This document shows, one piece after another, positions 34,222 to 42,120 of a stretch of 64,000 bases of DNA. A program made the position numbers and the translations under genes. This stretch comes from Enterococcus_D entomosocium (lineage in GTDB: Bacteria; Bacillota; Bacilli; Lactobacillales; Enterococcaceae), in NCBI RefSeq assembly GCF_030441895.1, contig NZ_JARJAS010000002.1; one strand, written 5' to 3'. Under the pieces are notes generated by a model. That model was not told the origin of the DNA, searched no databases, and saw only the letters and a program-made list of their open reading frames with translations. Every line of letters begins with the position of its first letter. Position 1 is the first letter of the stretch.

Positions 34222-34689
34222 TCAAAGAGCTTGTAATAAAATATCTTCTCTTTTTAGCCAGCAATCTTTGTATTCATAAATGTTGATGATCGACAATTCA
34301 TCACTCATTTGATTGATTGACCGCATGATTTCTTCATCATCCGAATCAACATTGCCAATGACATGCAAATCATAATGAACACCAGATTTATCCACGCACT
34401 CAACGATATAGCTGATCACATCTCCCCAAAAATGTTCCAATCGATGAGTGCCGCCTGCTTTTTCTAACCTTGAACGTTCAGCGATACACAAAACGTTTTT
34501 CGAAGAGTATTGCAAGATGTTGATTTCCCCTAATGATTGTGCTAAGTAGTCAAGAACCGATTGGCGATCATCTTCTTGATCCACAATTAAATTTCTCTCT
34601 AAAATCGTATTCGTCTTGTTGCTGAAAAAGCGCACAGTCAACATGGTAGCATTCTTTTGTCGACTGAAATTTATTCTGGTTTGCAGCAT
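34222..34689 (-). CDS. Hypothetical protein, 155 aa
   Basis: A soluble protein of 155 residues with AAGGAG well placed before the ATG. It has no signal peptide or membrane segment and no motif I recognise. The N-terminal third is basic, and the rest is rich in acidic and hydrophobic residues (DLHVIGNVDSDDEEIMRSI, then DELSIINIYEYKDCWL). It stands alone between the Mga-like regulator and a non-coding stretch, on the same strand as the regulator. It could be part of the surface-protein regulon, or unrelated cargo of the island. Confidence 0.6.
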   Translation of the reverse strand: MLQTRINFSRQKNATMLTVRFFSNKTNTILERNLIVDQEDDRQSVLDYLAQSLGEINILQYSSKNVLCIAERSRLEKAGGTHRLEHFWGDVISYIVECVDKSGVHYDLHVIGNVDSDDEEIMRSINQMSDELSIINIYEYKDCWLKREDILLQAL

Positions 34690-34877
34690 TTTGATTCACT
34701 CCTTAAAAGAACTTTGATCCTCTGCTATTAAGGATATAGTAAGAACCAGCCGATTTTTATCGTCTTTTTTTCAAAAAAACTACAAATAAAATAATCATTG
34801 TTCCTCATTTTTCTTTCTACTGACTTAAAGACCTGTTAATTAGAAACGAGTAGCAACTTCATAAAAATAAAAGAGAC

Positions 34878-34906
34878 AAAAAAACTCTAAGGTTTCTTCA
34901 AAGAGT
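34878..34906 (-). terminator. Orphan terminator-like hairpin
   Basis: ACTCT and AGAGT arms with a partly paired loop, followed by seven T on the minus strand. There is no gene upstream of it on that strand for about 800 bases, so it might end a small RNA. Confidence 0.4.
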
Positions 34907-35667
34907 CTTATTGTATATTCTCCTAATATTATGAATCCTACTAAAATCTAGTATTGATGAGATAGTGATTCTAAACAGCTAATTTTTTTGAAATATTTTT
35001 AAAATGAAACAAGTACGGATTTATAATTTTAAGCTTGAAGCAACCTTTAATATCTCTGTCCCGTTAAGGTAGAAGATTTGTAGGTACAGATTACAAATTG
35101 AATAAAAACATTAATTGATAATTTTCAAATCTATGACTTTGATTGCCTATTCAATAGAAATGCATAAATAGAACAATACGTTCAATCCCCACCTATGCAA
35201 TAGTTCATACTCGTAAAACTACTTCTATAAATAGTATCTTAAAAATGATAGAAGATTGTATTCTACTGAATTGCAGATGTTCACGAAAGAAATAACAGAT
35301 ATGAATCTTCAGAACTGATTCCCCTGACAGCGACTGATTCAGAGCAAATTCTCAGAGACTGCGAATAACAATATAATTACTTTGCTAGGTCGAATCCTAG
35401 TTGGAACGACAATTCTTTCAACTCTGAGAAGATCTTGACTTAAAATATTAGCCAAATTGTAAAATTGCAACAAAATTATTTTCATATAAATCATTACCGC
35501 ACGGACAATTGCTACACAGAAAAATATGTGGACTTGATAATCAACATCACTTGACTACTAGAAAATTTGATTAAATTATTTTATAAAAAATCAGATTAAT
35601 AAAATACTTTCTACTTTTTCATTAAAAATAGCGCAAAAACGGATAATAACTTAATACATCATCATTG

Positions 35668-35673
35668 TATACT
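35668..35673 (+). promoter_or_regulatory. -10 element of the secreted-protein operon
   Basis: TATACT about 48 bases before the ATG, with no good -35, which would fit dependence on an activator such as the Mga-like protein. Confidence 0.4.
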
Positions 35674-35720
35674 TTATTTAAGCAGTAAATCATCTGCAAA
35701 AATTAAAGTGAGGTTTTATT

Positions 35721-36203
35721 ATGAAAAAAGTTATTTTGGGTACTACATTGGCAACATCTTTACTACTAGTAGGAGGAATCACTGCGTCAGCAGATGTTGC
35801 TATGCCAGAGGTTCCCTCTGTTCCATTTGCTGTTACTATAACAGAAGGAACATCTAGTTTTGCATTTAATGATATGAATTTAAACGAAACGTTCGAAATA
35901 AGTCCAGCATTATTTGTCAACGGAACAATGACAGGAACTATTGAAAACGTTGGCGGAACATTAACAAACTTAACTCGTTCAGTTAATAAAGTTACAATTA
36001 CAGTTTCTTCTGATTCTGAAGGAATCGTTATCACCGAAAATGGTGATGTTGCCGTTGAAGCAGAAGCTATTTCCCAATCAGTAGCTACCAGCGTAGATAC
36101 AACTTTCACATTCAATCGTCAAACTGCTTTGCTAGATGGCACACCCACTATCACAGTTACTGCATCAGATACTACTGACTTAGACAATGGCCAAGACCTT
36201 TAA
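35721..36203 (+). CDS. Small secreted protein of a WxL-type locus, without WxL motif
   Basis: A 160-residue protein with a classic signal peptide (MKKVILGTTLATSLLLVGG, cleavage after ASA near residue 24). The mature part, about 136 residues, is rich in Thr, Val, Ser and Asn, predicts as beta-strand, and has no Cys or Trp. Small WxL proteins are usually about 220 residues and carry two Trp-x-Leu motifs; none is present here, so it is either a diverged relative or a different partner of the DUF916 protein encoded 19 bases downstream. GTGAGG precedes the ATG. It is acidic and lacks a sorting signal or membrane anchor. Confidence 0.75.
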   Translation: MKKVILGTTLATSLLLVGGITASADVAMPEVPSVPFAVTITEGTSSFAFNDMNLNETFEISPALFVNGTMTGTIENVGGTLTNLTRSVNKVTITVSSDSEGIVITENGDVAVEAEAISQSVATSVDTTFTFNRQTALLDGTPTITVTASDTTDLDNGQDL

Positions 36204-36222
36204 TTCTTAAAAAGGATAACAT

Positions 36223-37281
36223 ATGGATAAAATATCAAAACACAGAGACTCCTTTCTAAGAGTTTCTGTGTTCTTCCTCATATTGACAATAATCGCAAAT
36301 ATAAATATAAGTATTGCAACAGCGAATGAGACAACGAATACTTTAAAACTATCGCTTAGCAATACCGAATATGAGACATCAAGAAATACTATTACTCTTC
36401 CTTCTGATATTGATAAAAAGTATACATTTGAAATTAAATTGGAAAACATCGGAGCTGGTGATTCATCAATAGTGGTCACTCCCTTTGCTTCAACTGCTAT
36501 TTCAAGAGAATCCTCTATTTTGTACACTTCGAATACAGAGAACCTTCTCGATGATAAATACGACTTTTCAAATTATGTTACTATCGCTTCAGAAGCTATA
36601 GACGAAGAGAATCAAATAGAAATTGCTCCTAATGAATCTGTTGGTGTCAGCATTACCATAAATGTTCCAGACGACATAGAGCTTGAAGGTACTGTAATGG
36701 GTGGAATTAATTTTAAGCAAATATTAGGTGTTCAAACAGCTGAAGATTCTATTAGTATTGCGTCTGCCTACGAGTCTATCATTTTTATCAACTTAATTTT
36801 TAGCAAATATGAGGATATTCAAGATATTATTTATCAAGATTTCTCATTTGTTGCTCTTCAGGACACGATAAACCTACAATTTTATGCCCTCAACTATAAT
36901 CCTATTTTAGGCAACTTAAACAATGCGCTCTACGAACTAATAAACCCAAATGGAGAAACAATTGCCTCTGGAGAGTTAGCAGATTCCGTTCTTTTAACGC
37001 CGTTAACCAAATCAAGAATGCAGATTCCTTTAATAGACGATAGTGAGCTTATTGAAGGCGAATACCGTTTAACAATAGAAACAACTAGAAAAGCGATCAC
37101 CACTACTTTTTCTTATGAGAAAGAGGACTTGGATAACTTCAAAAAAGAGAACCGTCCAACGAACGCTGCCAACGTTCAGACAAATAATCAAATCCTTATC
37201 TGGATCATCTTTGTTCTCATTGCAGCGCTAGCAACTGCAGTCATCTACATTTTAAAATCAAAAAGAAAAAGAGAGGGCTAG
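36223..37281 (+). CDS. DUF916/DUF3324 membrane-anchored protein (WxL-interacting type)
   Basis: A 352-residue protein. After an N-terminal membrane/signal segment (residues 12-34) come two beta-rich domains: a DUF916-like one (LPSDIDKKYTFEIKLENIGAG; VPDDIELEGTVMGGINF) and a DUF3324-like one (INLQFYALNYNPILGNLNNA; EGEYRLTIE). A single C-terminal transmembrane helix (residues about 323-344) is followed by a basic tail (KSKRKREG), so the domains face outside. In WxL loci this protein family binds peptidoglycan and its partner WxL protein. It forms a two-gene operon with the small secreted protein; the stop codon lies in the terminator loop. Confidence 0.88.
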   Translation: MDKISKHRDSFLRVSVFFLILTIIANINISIATANETTNTLKLSLSNTEYETSRNTITLPSDIDKKYTFEIKLENIGAGDSSIVVTPFASTAISRESSILYTSNTENLLDDKYDFSNYVTIASEAIDEENQIEIAPNESVGVSITINVPDDIELEGTVMGGINFKQILGVQTAEDSISIASAYESIIFINLIFSKYEDIQDIIYQDFSFVALQDTINLQFYALNYNPILGNLNNALYELINPNGETIASGELADSVLLTPLTKSRMQIPLIDDSELIEGEYRLTIETTRKAITTTFSYEKEDLDNFKKENRPTNAANVQTNNQILIWIIFVLIAALATAVIYILKSKRKREG

Positions 37282-37293
37282 TTCCTCTCTTTT
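37268..37293 (+). terminator. Terminator of the secreted-protein operon
   Basis: AAAGAGAGG (37268-37276) pairs with CCTCTCTTT (37284-37292). The stop codon of the DUF916 gene lies in the loop; the T-run is short. Confidence 0.6.
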
Positions 37294-37409
37294 GCTCTGC
37301 TTCTACTTATTCCATTGGTCATCAATTATTGAGAGATTCCTTTTTAAAGAAATGTTGCGTATCTTCTCTCCATGGTTTCCTCTTTAGGAAGAAATAGAAG
37401 AAGTGAGAC

Positions 37410-37446
37410 AAGAAAAACTGCTCATATCAAATAAGCGGTTTTTCCT
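37410..37446 (-). terminator. Terminator of the acidic-protein gene
   Basis: AAAAACCGCTT (minus) pairs with AAGCAGTTTTT-like bases on the other side of the stop codon and ends in a T-run. The stem covers the last codons of the gene. Confidence 0.65.
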
Positions 37447-38192
37447 AATATAAATCTAAACATATTTTTTTCAATGATCATTTCTTTTGAAAAAAATGTT
37501 GCTGTCTCACATTGGCTTTTCTTCCCTAAAAAAAACTCAGTACCAGCCTCATCCTCAACATCACTGATTGAATCTTCTAGTTTGGTAGAATCCTTATCAA
37601 GCGAGTCTTCTTCCAAGTTTGCTTGCTCGTCGTAAATAGATTCTGCTTCTTCCTTTTGGCTCTCAGAATCATCTTCGATGCCATTGTCTTCTTGCTTTTC
37701 ATCGTCTTGGTCTTCAGTCATTAAATTCTCATCCGATATCTCTTCTTTTTCCTCATCCGTCTGATTCATTTTTATATCTTTCGTAAAGGTCTCTGAATCA
37801 TCAATTGCTGTAAAAGTGACTGATAGGTAGTACTCAGAGTTGGAATCAAGATATTCCTTTATGTTCAATGTTGCAGCTACGTTAAGAATCATTGATGCTT
37901 CATCAGTATCCTCAATCTGAATGATTTTCTCTTCCGAACCGTTCACGCTGTTTAGTTCTGCTGAAAATGCCTTCCCGACAGCTGTGATCTCTACGCCAAA
38001 AGCACCTTCACTGCCGTTGCTATCGACGGTCAGCTGAAGATCTTGTGTGGTTTTCAACAAATAATAGTGTTCGTCCTTAAAGTCAATCGTGTTCAAATCA
38101 AAAATCAACGTTTCGGAAACCTCATCAGCCGCAGCCTCTACTGTTGGAAAGAAAAATATCGCCGAAAATATAAATAACAAACTTTTTAGCAC
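37422..38192 (-). CDS. Secreted protein with acidic tail, unknown function
   Basis: A 256-residue protein starting at GTG behind AAGGGGA. The first 23 residues (MLKSLLFIFSAIFFFPTVEAAA) form a signal peptide. Residues about 24-145 look like a beta-sandwich domain. Residues about 145-215 are extremely rich in Asp and Glu (for example QDDEKQEDNGIEDDSESQ). The last 30 residues turn basic and aromatic (MFRFILGKTAYLI). There is no LPxTG motif and no clear membrane helix, so it may be released or bind charged wall polymers. It lies convergent to the DUF916 operon and probably belongs to the same surface module. Confidence 0.65.
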   Translation of the reverse strand: MLKSLLFIFSAIFFFPTVEAAADEVSETLIFDLNTIDFKDEHYYLLKTTQDLQLTVDSNGSEGAFGVEITAVGKAFSAELNSVNGSEEKIIQIEDTDEASMILNVAATLNIKEYLDSNSEYYLSVTFTAIDDSETFTKDIKMNQTDEEKEEISDENLMTEDQDDEKQEDNGIEDDSESQKEEAESIYDEQANLEEDSLDKDSTKLEDSISDVEDEAGTEFFLGKKSQCETATFFSKEMIIEKNMFRFILGKTAYLI

Positions 38193-38736
38193 TACATGGT
38201 CCCCTTTCTTCTTTCAGAAATCACTTTTATTTAACAAATAATCATTCGCTTTAGCAAAATCGATCTATAGATAACTAGTAGACTAGCAATGAGACTAATT
38301 CATTTTGGAGTTACGAAGCCATGGTTCACCAACTGAAAACTTAAGCCATCTGTTAGAAGTGCTTCAAATGAAGTTTTAAGGGCTATAACCGAATCATGCT
38401 CAGATAAAGAAAGTTTAGTCTTCACTAGTAGCATCTGACAAAAAGAACTTGTCCCTCGATCAAATGATTAAATGACCTCTATCACTGGCAATCTATTCTC
38501 TGCTTTCCCTCTACTTTCAAACAAGTGAAAATTTCCTGAATCACCAAATGTGCCTATGATATTTTTCTATTCATTTCAAGTGCACTTCCTTGCGGTCATC
38601 TTTAATACTACGCTCTTTTTCCAACTCTTTTTATCTTCTTTTAAAAGAATGTTTATAAATTAGGATAATTGTCTGATCATTGGACCATTGCCCCAATCAC
38701 ACAGCCTTCTTTCTGTATCAAAAGCACGTTTTCAGC
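38193..38736. other. AT-rich intergenic stretch without a gene
   Basis: No open frame that I can support. A minus-strand TTGCTA and TTAAAT 17 bases apart (about 38231-38260) could drive the acidic-protein gene. The rest looks like decayed sequence. Confidence 0.5.
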
Positions 38737-38778
38737 AAAAAAAAGCCCCTTCTTATCCATTTTGATAAGAAAGGACTT
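38737..38778 (-). terminator. Terminator of prfC
   Basis: A long stem (AGTCCTTTCTTATC against GATAAGAAGGGGCT with small mismatch, minus strand 38744-38777) is followed by eight T. Confidence 0.88.
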
Positions 38779-38857
38779 TCTACGATCGTTCAATTCAAAA
38801 AGATCAGCCTTACGTACAGAGTTGCGCATACCTAGACAGGCTCGCGGGAAACGGCTC

Positions 38858-40438
38858 TTACATCAAACTCTTCAATTCGACATCTGGGTACTTATCTGCG
38901 AACCAACGCATCGCAAATTGATTCTCAAACAAGAACAATGGCTGGTCGAAACGGTCTTTCGCTAAAATGTTACGACTGGAGCTCATACGCTCATCCAAGT
39001 CTTTCGGATCGATCCAACGGGCGATCTTGTGGCCCATTGGGGTCATGATGACTTCCGCATTGTACTCATTCATCATGCGATATTGGAAAACTTCAAATTG
39101 CAGTTGCCCGACAGCACCGATGATATACTCATCACTAAGATACGTCTTGTACAACTGGATAGCCCCTTCTTGGACCAACTGATAGATTCCTTTATGGAAA
39201 GATTTTTGCTTCATCACATTTTTCGCAGTAACTTTCATAAAGAGTTCCGGAGTAAACGATGGCAGCTCTTCGTAAGCAACTTTTAGTCTTCCTTCATAGA
39301 TCGTGTCACCGATTTGATAATTCCCCGTGTCATAGACACCAATAATATCTCCGGCGACAGCTTCTTCAATATTTTCACGGGTATCAGCCATAAATTGAGT
39401 CACATTGCTGAGTTTCATTTTTTTGCCAGTACGTTCTAAAGTAACGTCCATGCCTCGTTCAAAGGTTCCTGAACAAATGCGGACAAAGGCGATCCGGTCA
39501 CGATGGGCAGGATTCATGTTTGCTTGGATCTTGAATACAAACCCAGACATTTCTGGTTCATAAGGACTGACTTCCTCACCAGCTAGTGTTTTATGTCCGT
39601 AAGGTGCTGGTGCAAAAGTCAAGAAGGTTTCTAAAAAGGTCTGTACGCCAAAATTTGTGAGAGCAGAACCAAAGAATACAGGGGTTTGATCGCCCCGAGC
39701 GATTTTTTCTGTATCAAAGGCGTCGCCAGCTTCTTGCAGCAATTCCACTTCTTCTAAAACTTGTTGGAACAGCCCATCTTCGGCAAATGGATGATCTGCT
39801 GGGAATTGACCATTTTCATCTAGGGCAACTAAACGTTCCCCACCGTGATTGTCAGGACGGTAAAATTCGACCCGTTGGTTGTGGATATCATACAGTCCTT
39901 CCAAGCCTTTCCCCATGCCGATCGGCCAATTCATTGGAAATGATTCGATCTCTAAAAGATCTTCTAGTTCTTCTAATAATTCTAATGGTTCGCGGCCATC
40001 ACGGTCGAGTTTATTGATAAAAGTAAAAATCGGAATACCACGTTTTTTAACGACCTGGAAGAGTTTTTTCGTTTGTGCTTCGATCCCTTTTGCGCTATCG
40101 ATCACCATGACAGCACTATCCACCGCCATCAAGGTACGGTAGGTATCTTCAGAAAAGTCCTCATGCCCAGGGGTATCTAAAATATTGACCCGTTTGCCTT
40201 GGTAATCAAACTGCATAACGGAACTGGTAACGGAGATCCCCCGTTGTTTTTCGATTTCCATCCAGTCGGACTTTGCGAAATTACCAGTCTTTTTCCCTTT
40301 GACCGTACCAGCTTGGCGAATCGCGCCACCGAATAATAATAATTGTTCTGTAATGGTTGTTTTCCCCGCATCCGGATGGGAAATAATCGCAAAGGTACGG
40401 CGACTATCGACTTGTTGTTTTAATTTTGGATTATCCAT
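38858..40438 (-). CDS. prfC: Peptide chain release factor 3
   Basis: A 526-residue translational GTPase that removes RF1/RF2 from the ribosome after termination. G1 (SHPDAGKTT near residue 20), the switch RGISVTSSVM, G3 (DTPGHEDFSEDT) and G4 (FINKLDRD) are present. Length is typical of RF3. The ribosome binding site (GGAGC) is moderate at ten bases. A hairpin (about 40472-40501) lies in the leader. The gene is monocistronic and marks the return to core sequence after the AT-rich island. Confidence 0.96.
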   Translation of the reverse strand: MDNPKLKQQVDSRRTFAIISHPDAGKTTITEQLLLFGGAIRQAGTVKGKKTGNFAKSDWMEIEKQRGISVTSSVMQFDYQGKRVNILDTPGHEDFSEDTYRTLMAVDSAVMVIDSAKGIEAQTKKLFQVVKKRGIPIFTFINKLDRDGREPLELLEELEDLLEIESFPMNWPIGMGKGLEGLYDIHNQRVEFYRPDNHGGERLVALDENGQFPADHPFAEDGLFQQVLEEVELLQEAGDAFDTEKIARGDQTPVFFGSALTNFGVQTFLETFLTFAPAPYGHKTLAGEEVSPYEPEMSGFVFKIQANMNPAHRDRIAFVRICSGTFERGMDVTLERTGKKMKLSNVTQFMADTRENIEEAVAGDIIGVYDTGNYQIGDTIYEGRLKVAYEELPSFTPELFMKVTAKNVMKQKSFHKGIYQLVQEGAIQLYKTYLSDEYIIGAVGQLQFEVFQYRMMNEYNAEVIMTPMGHKIARWIDPKDLDERMSSSRNILAKDRFDQPLFLFENQFAMRWFADKYPDVELKSLM

Positions 40439-40517
40439 TGATTCTATTGCTCCATTTCTTGTATTTACAATGCGAACAGTGTCTATTTTAGACTGTCGCT
40501 AGTTTTCTGACCAAATC

Positions 40518-40526
40518 AGTATATCA
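40518..40526 (-). promoter_or_regulatory. Extended -10 promoter of prfC
   Basis: Minus-strand TGA before TATACT (40518-40523), about 80 bases upstream of the ATG. The leader can form a hairpin between GCGACAGTCT and AGACACTGTTCGC. Confidence 0.5.
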
Positions 40527-40552
40527 TGGATAAGGGTGATAAAAAAGCAAAA

Positions 40553-40603
40553 AAAGACAAGAAACCCCTTTGACTACTCTCTTTTAGAGAGTTAGGCAAA
40601 GGG
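40553..40603 (-). terminator. Terminator of the lplA-metNIQ operon
   Basis: CCCTTTG (40566-40572) pairs with CAAAGGG (40597-40603) and an inner ACTCTC/GAGAGT stem; a T-rich tract follows on the minus strand. Confidence 0.8.
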
Positions 40604-40630
40604 CGCTCCTTCCATTTTGATAGAAATAAA

Positions 40631-41440
40631 TTAAAATGCTGGCAATAAGGTATCGCTATGCTCGTTTTCTAAAAACTCACGAACTTTATCGCTAGTCATG
40701 GCACGGCGCAATACAGCGATTTTTTCAGAATCTTGATTGTCTTCTCGAGCAACCAATGAGATAGCAAAGCGATCATCGATGGTCTTTTCTAAGAAAAGGG
40801 CATCTGCTGGTTTCAAACCGATTTTCGCGATATAGGTTGGGTAATTGTATACCAAAGATACGTTTGGTTCATCATAGGCTTCCGCAAGATTCAGTAAATC
40901 GACAGATAACCACTCAAAATTTTTCGGATTTTCGGTAACATCTTTAAGTGTTCCATTGACACCAACGCCTTCTTTAAGGGTGATCAATCCTTCTTCTGCT
41001 AAAATCGCTAACGCTCGACCTTCATTGGACACATCATTTGGCAATGCGACTTTCGTTCCTTCTGGAATATCATTGATATTCGTATACTCTTTGGAATAAA
41101 AACCGACTTTTGCGTTGTAGATTTTATCTAGTGCCACTAGGTTTGCATCTTTTTCTTCATTATACATTTGCATATATGGTTCATGTTGCGCAAAGTTAGC
41201 ATCGACCTCGTCATTATTCAGCAACTCATTGTACTGGATATTGTCATTGACTTGGACCAATTGGATTTCCCAGCCATCTTCCACTGCTTCAGCTGCAACC
41301 TTTACGACATCGGTCATTGGCGTCGTTTGCGAAGCGACCTTGATGATTTTCTCTTCGCTCGCTTCATCAGAACCTGTACCGCAAGCCCCCAATACACCTA
41401 ATGCCAATACACTCAATCCTAAAACAAATCCTTTTTTCAC
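40631..41440 (-). CDS. metQ: MetQ/NlpA-family substrate-binding lipoprotein
   Basis: A lipoprotein of about 270 residues with lipobox LGAC followed by a Ser/Glu linker. The NlpA/MetQ core is clear (NDNIQYNELLNNDEVDANF; FAQHEPYM; VALPNDVSNEGRAL). Known members bind methionine. Two starts are possible: ATG 41446 lies directly against AGGAGG, whereas GTG 41440 has seven bases of spacing and is preferred. It is the last gene of the operon, 12 bases after metI. Confidence 0.92.
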   Translation of the reverse strand: MKKGFVLGLSVLALGVLGACGTGSDEASEEKIIKVASQTTPMTDVVKVAAEAVEDGWEIQLVQVNDNIQYNELLNNDEVDANFAQHEPYMQMYNEEKDANLVALDKIYNAKVGFYSKEYTNINDIPEGTKVALPNDVSNEGRALAILAEEGLITLKEGVGVNGTLKDVTENPKNFEWLSVDLLNLAEAYDEPNVSLVYNYPTYIAKIGLKPADALFLEKTIDDRFAISLVAREDNQDSEKIAVLRRAMTSDKVREFLENEHSDTLLPAF

Positions 41441-41451
41441 TTTCATTCCTC

Positions 41452-42120
41452 CTATTTTCGTTTATCAAGTTTTCTTGCTGCTTGATTGCCAATCCCTTGC
41501 AGGATAAAGACCAAAAGAATCATGATGATAATTGCAAAATACATCACGCCATACTCATAACGCTGGTACCCATAACGGATCGCAAAATCGCCGATACCGC
41601 CGCCACCAACGATCCCCATCACCGTCGAATAAGAAACCATGCTGACTGCTGTCGTCGTTAAAGATAAAATCAAGCCGCTTCTAGCTTCCACTAGTAAAAA
41701 CGACCAAACATACTGCCATTGACTGACACCAAGAGATTTCGCCAAATAAGAAACTTCTTCTGGAACATCCAACAGCACTTGCTCCGTCAAACGAGCAAAA
41801 ATACTCATAGCAACGATGCTCAAAGGAAAACTGGCGGGAATCGGTCCAAATGAGCTGCCTAAAAGCATCCGCGTCAACGGGATCAACGCTACAACAAATA
41901 ATAAAAAAGGAAACGAGCGGATGATCGTCACAATGAGATTCAAACACTCATAAAGAAATGAGATTTTTTTCCCTCGGCTGCGACTGAGAAAAAGCCAGAC
42001 ACCTAACGGTAGACCTAAGACAATGGCTGCGAGCATCGAAATGCCCATCATGATCGCTGTTTCTTTCAAAGATTGCAGCAATTCAGGCAGATAATACAAA
42101 ATACTCTCACTGATCGTCAT
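41452..42120 (-). CDS. metI: MetI-type ABC transporter permease
   Basis: A 222-residue membrane protein with five hydrophobic segments. The family pattern VTIIRSFPFLLFVVALIPLTR and the coupling loop AKSLGVSQWQYVWSFLLVEAR are typical of MetI. It overlaps metN by 14 bases (the start lies within the codons for the final residues of MetN), so the two should be made in fixed ratio. It works with MetN and the lipoprotein. Confidence 0.93.
   Translation of the reverse strand: MTISESILYYLPELLQSLKETAIMMGISMLAAIVLGLPLGVWLFLSRSRGKKISFLYECLNLIVTIIRSFPFLLFVVALIPLTRMLLGSSFGPIPASFPLSIVAMSIFARLTEQVLLDVPEEVSYLAKSLGVSQWQYVWSFLLVEARSGLILSLTTTAVSMVSYSTVMGIVGGGGIGDFAIRYGYQRYEYGVMYFAIIIMILLVFILQGIGNQAARKLDKRK

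Larger units (their letters stand above)
34690..35720. other. 1-kb stretch without a protein gene
   Basis: Very AT-rich, with stop codons in all frames and no ORF of useful length. It holds a minus-strand terminator-like hairpin (34878-34906), an inverted repeat ATTTGTA/TACAAAT near 35073-35097, a direct repeat of GAATCAGT (minus strand) near 35310-35340, and at its right end the promoter region of the secreted-protein gene. No tRNA, IS or CRISPR signature was found. Confidence 0.6.

Noticed and set aside
35385..35405. tRNA T-arm-like sequence CTAGG-TCGAAT-CCTAG, possibly an attachment-site remnant
   Set aside because: The loop is one base short, and no matching acceptor, D or anticodon arms are found nearby.
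38669..38965. Plus-strand ORF of 98 codons at the end of prfC
   Set aside because: It crosses the prfC terminator and runs antisense to the prfC coding end; no ribosome binding site.
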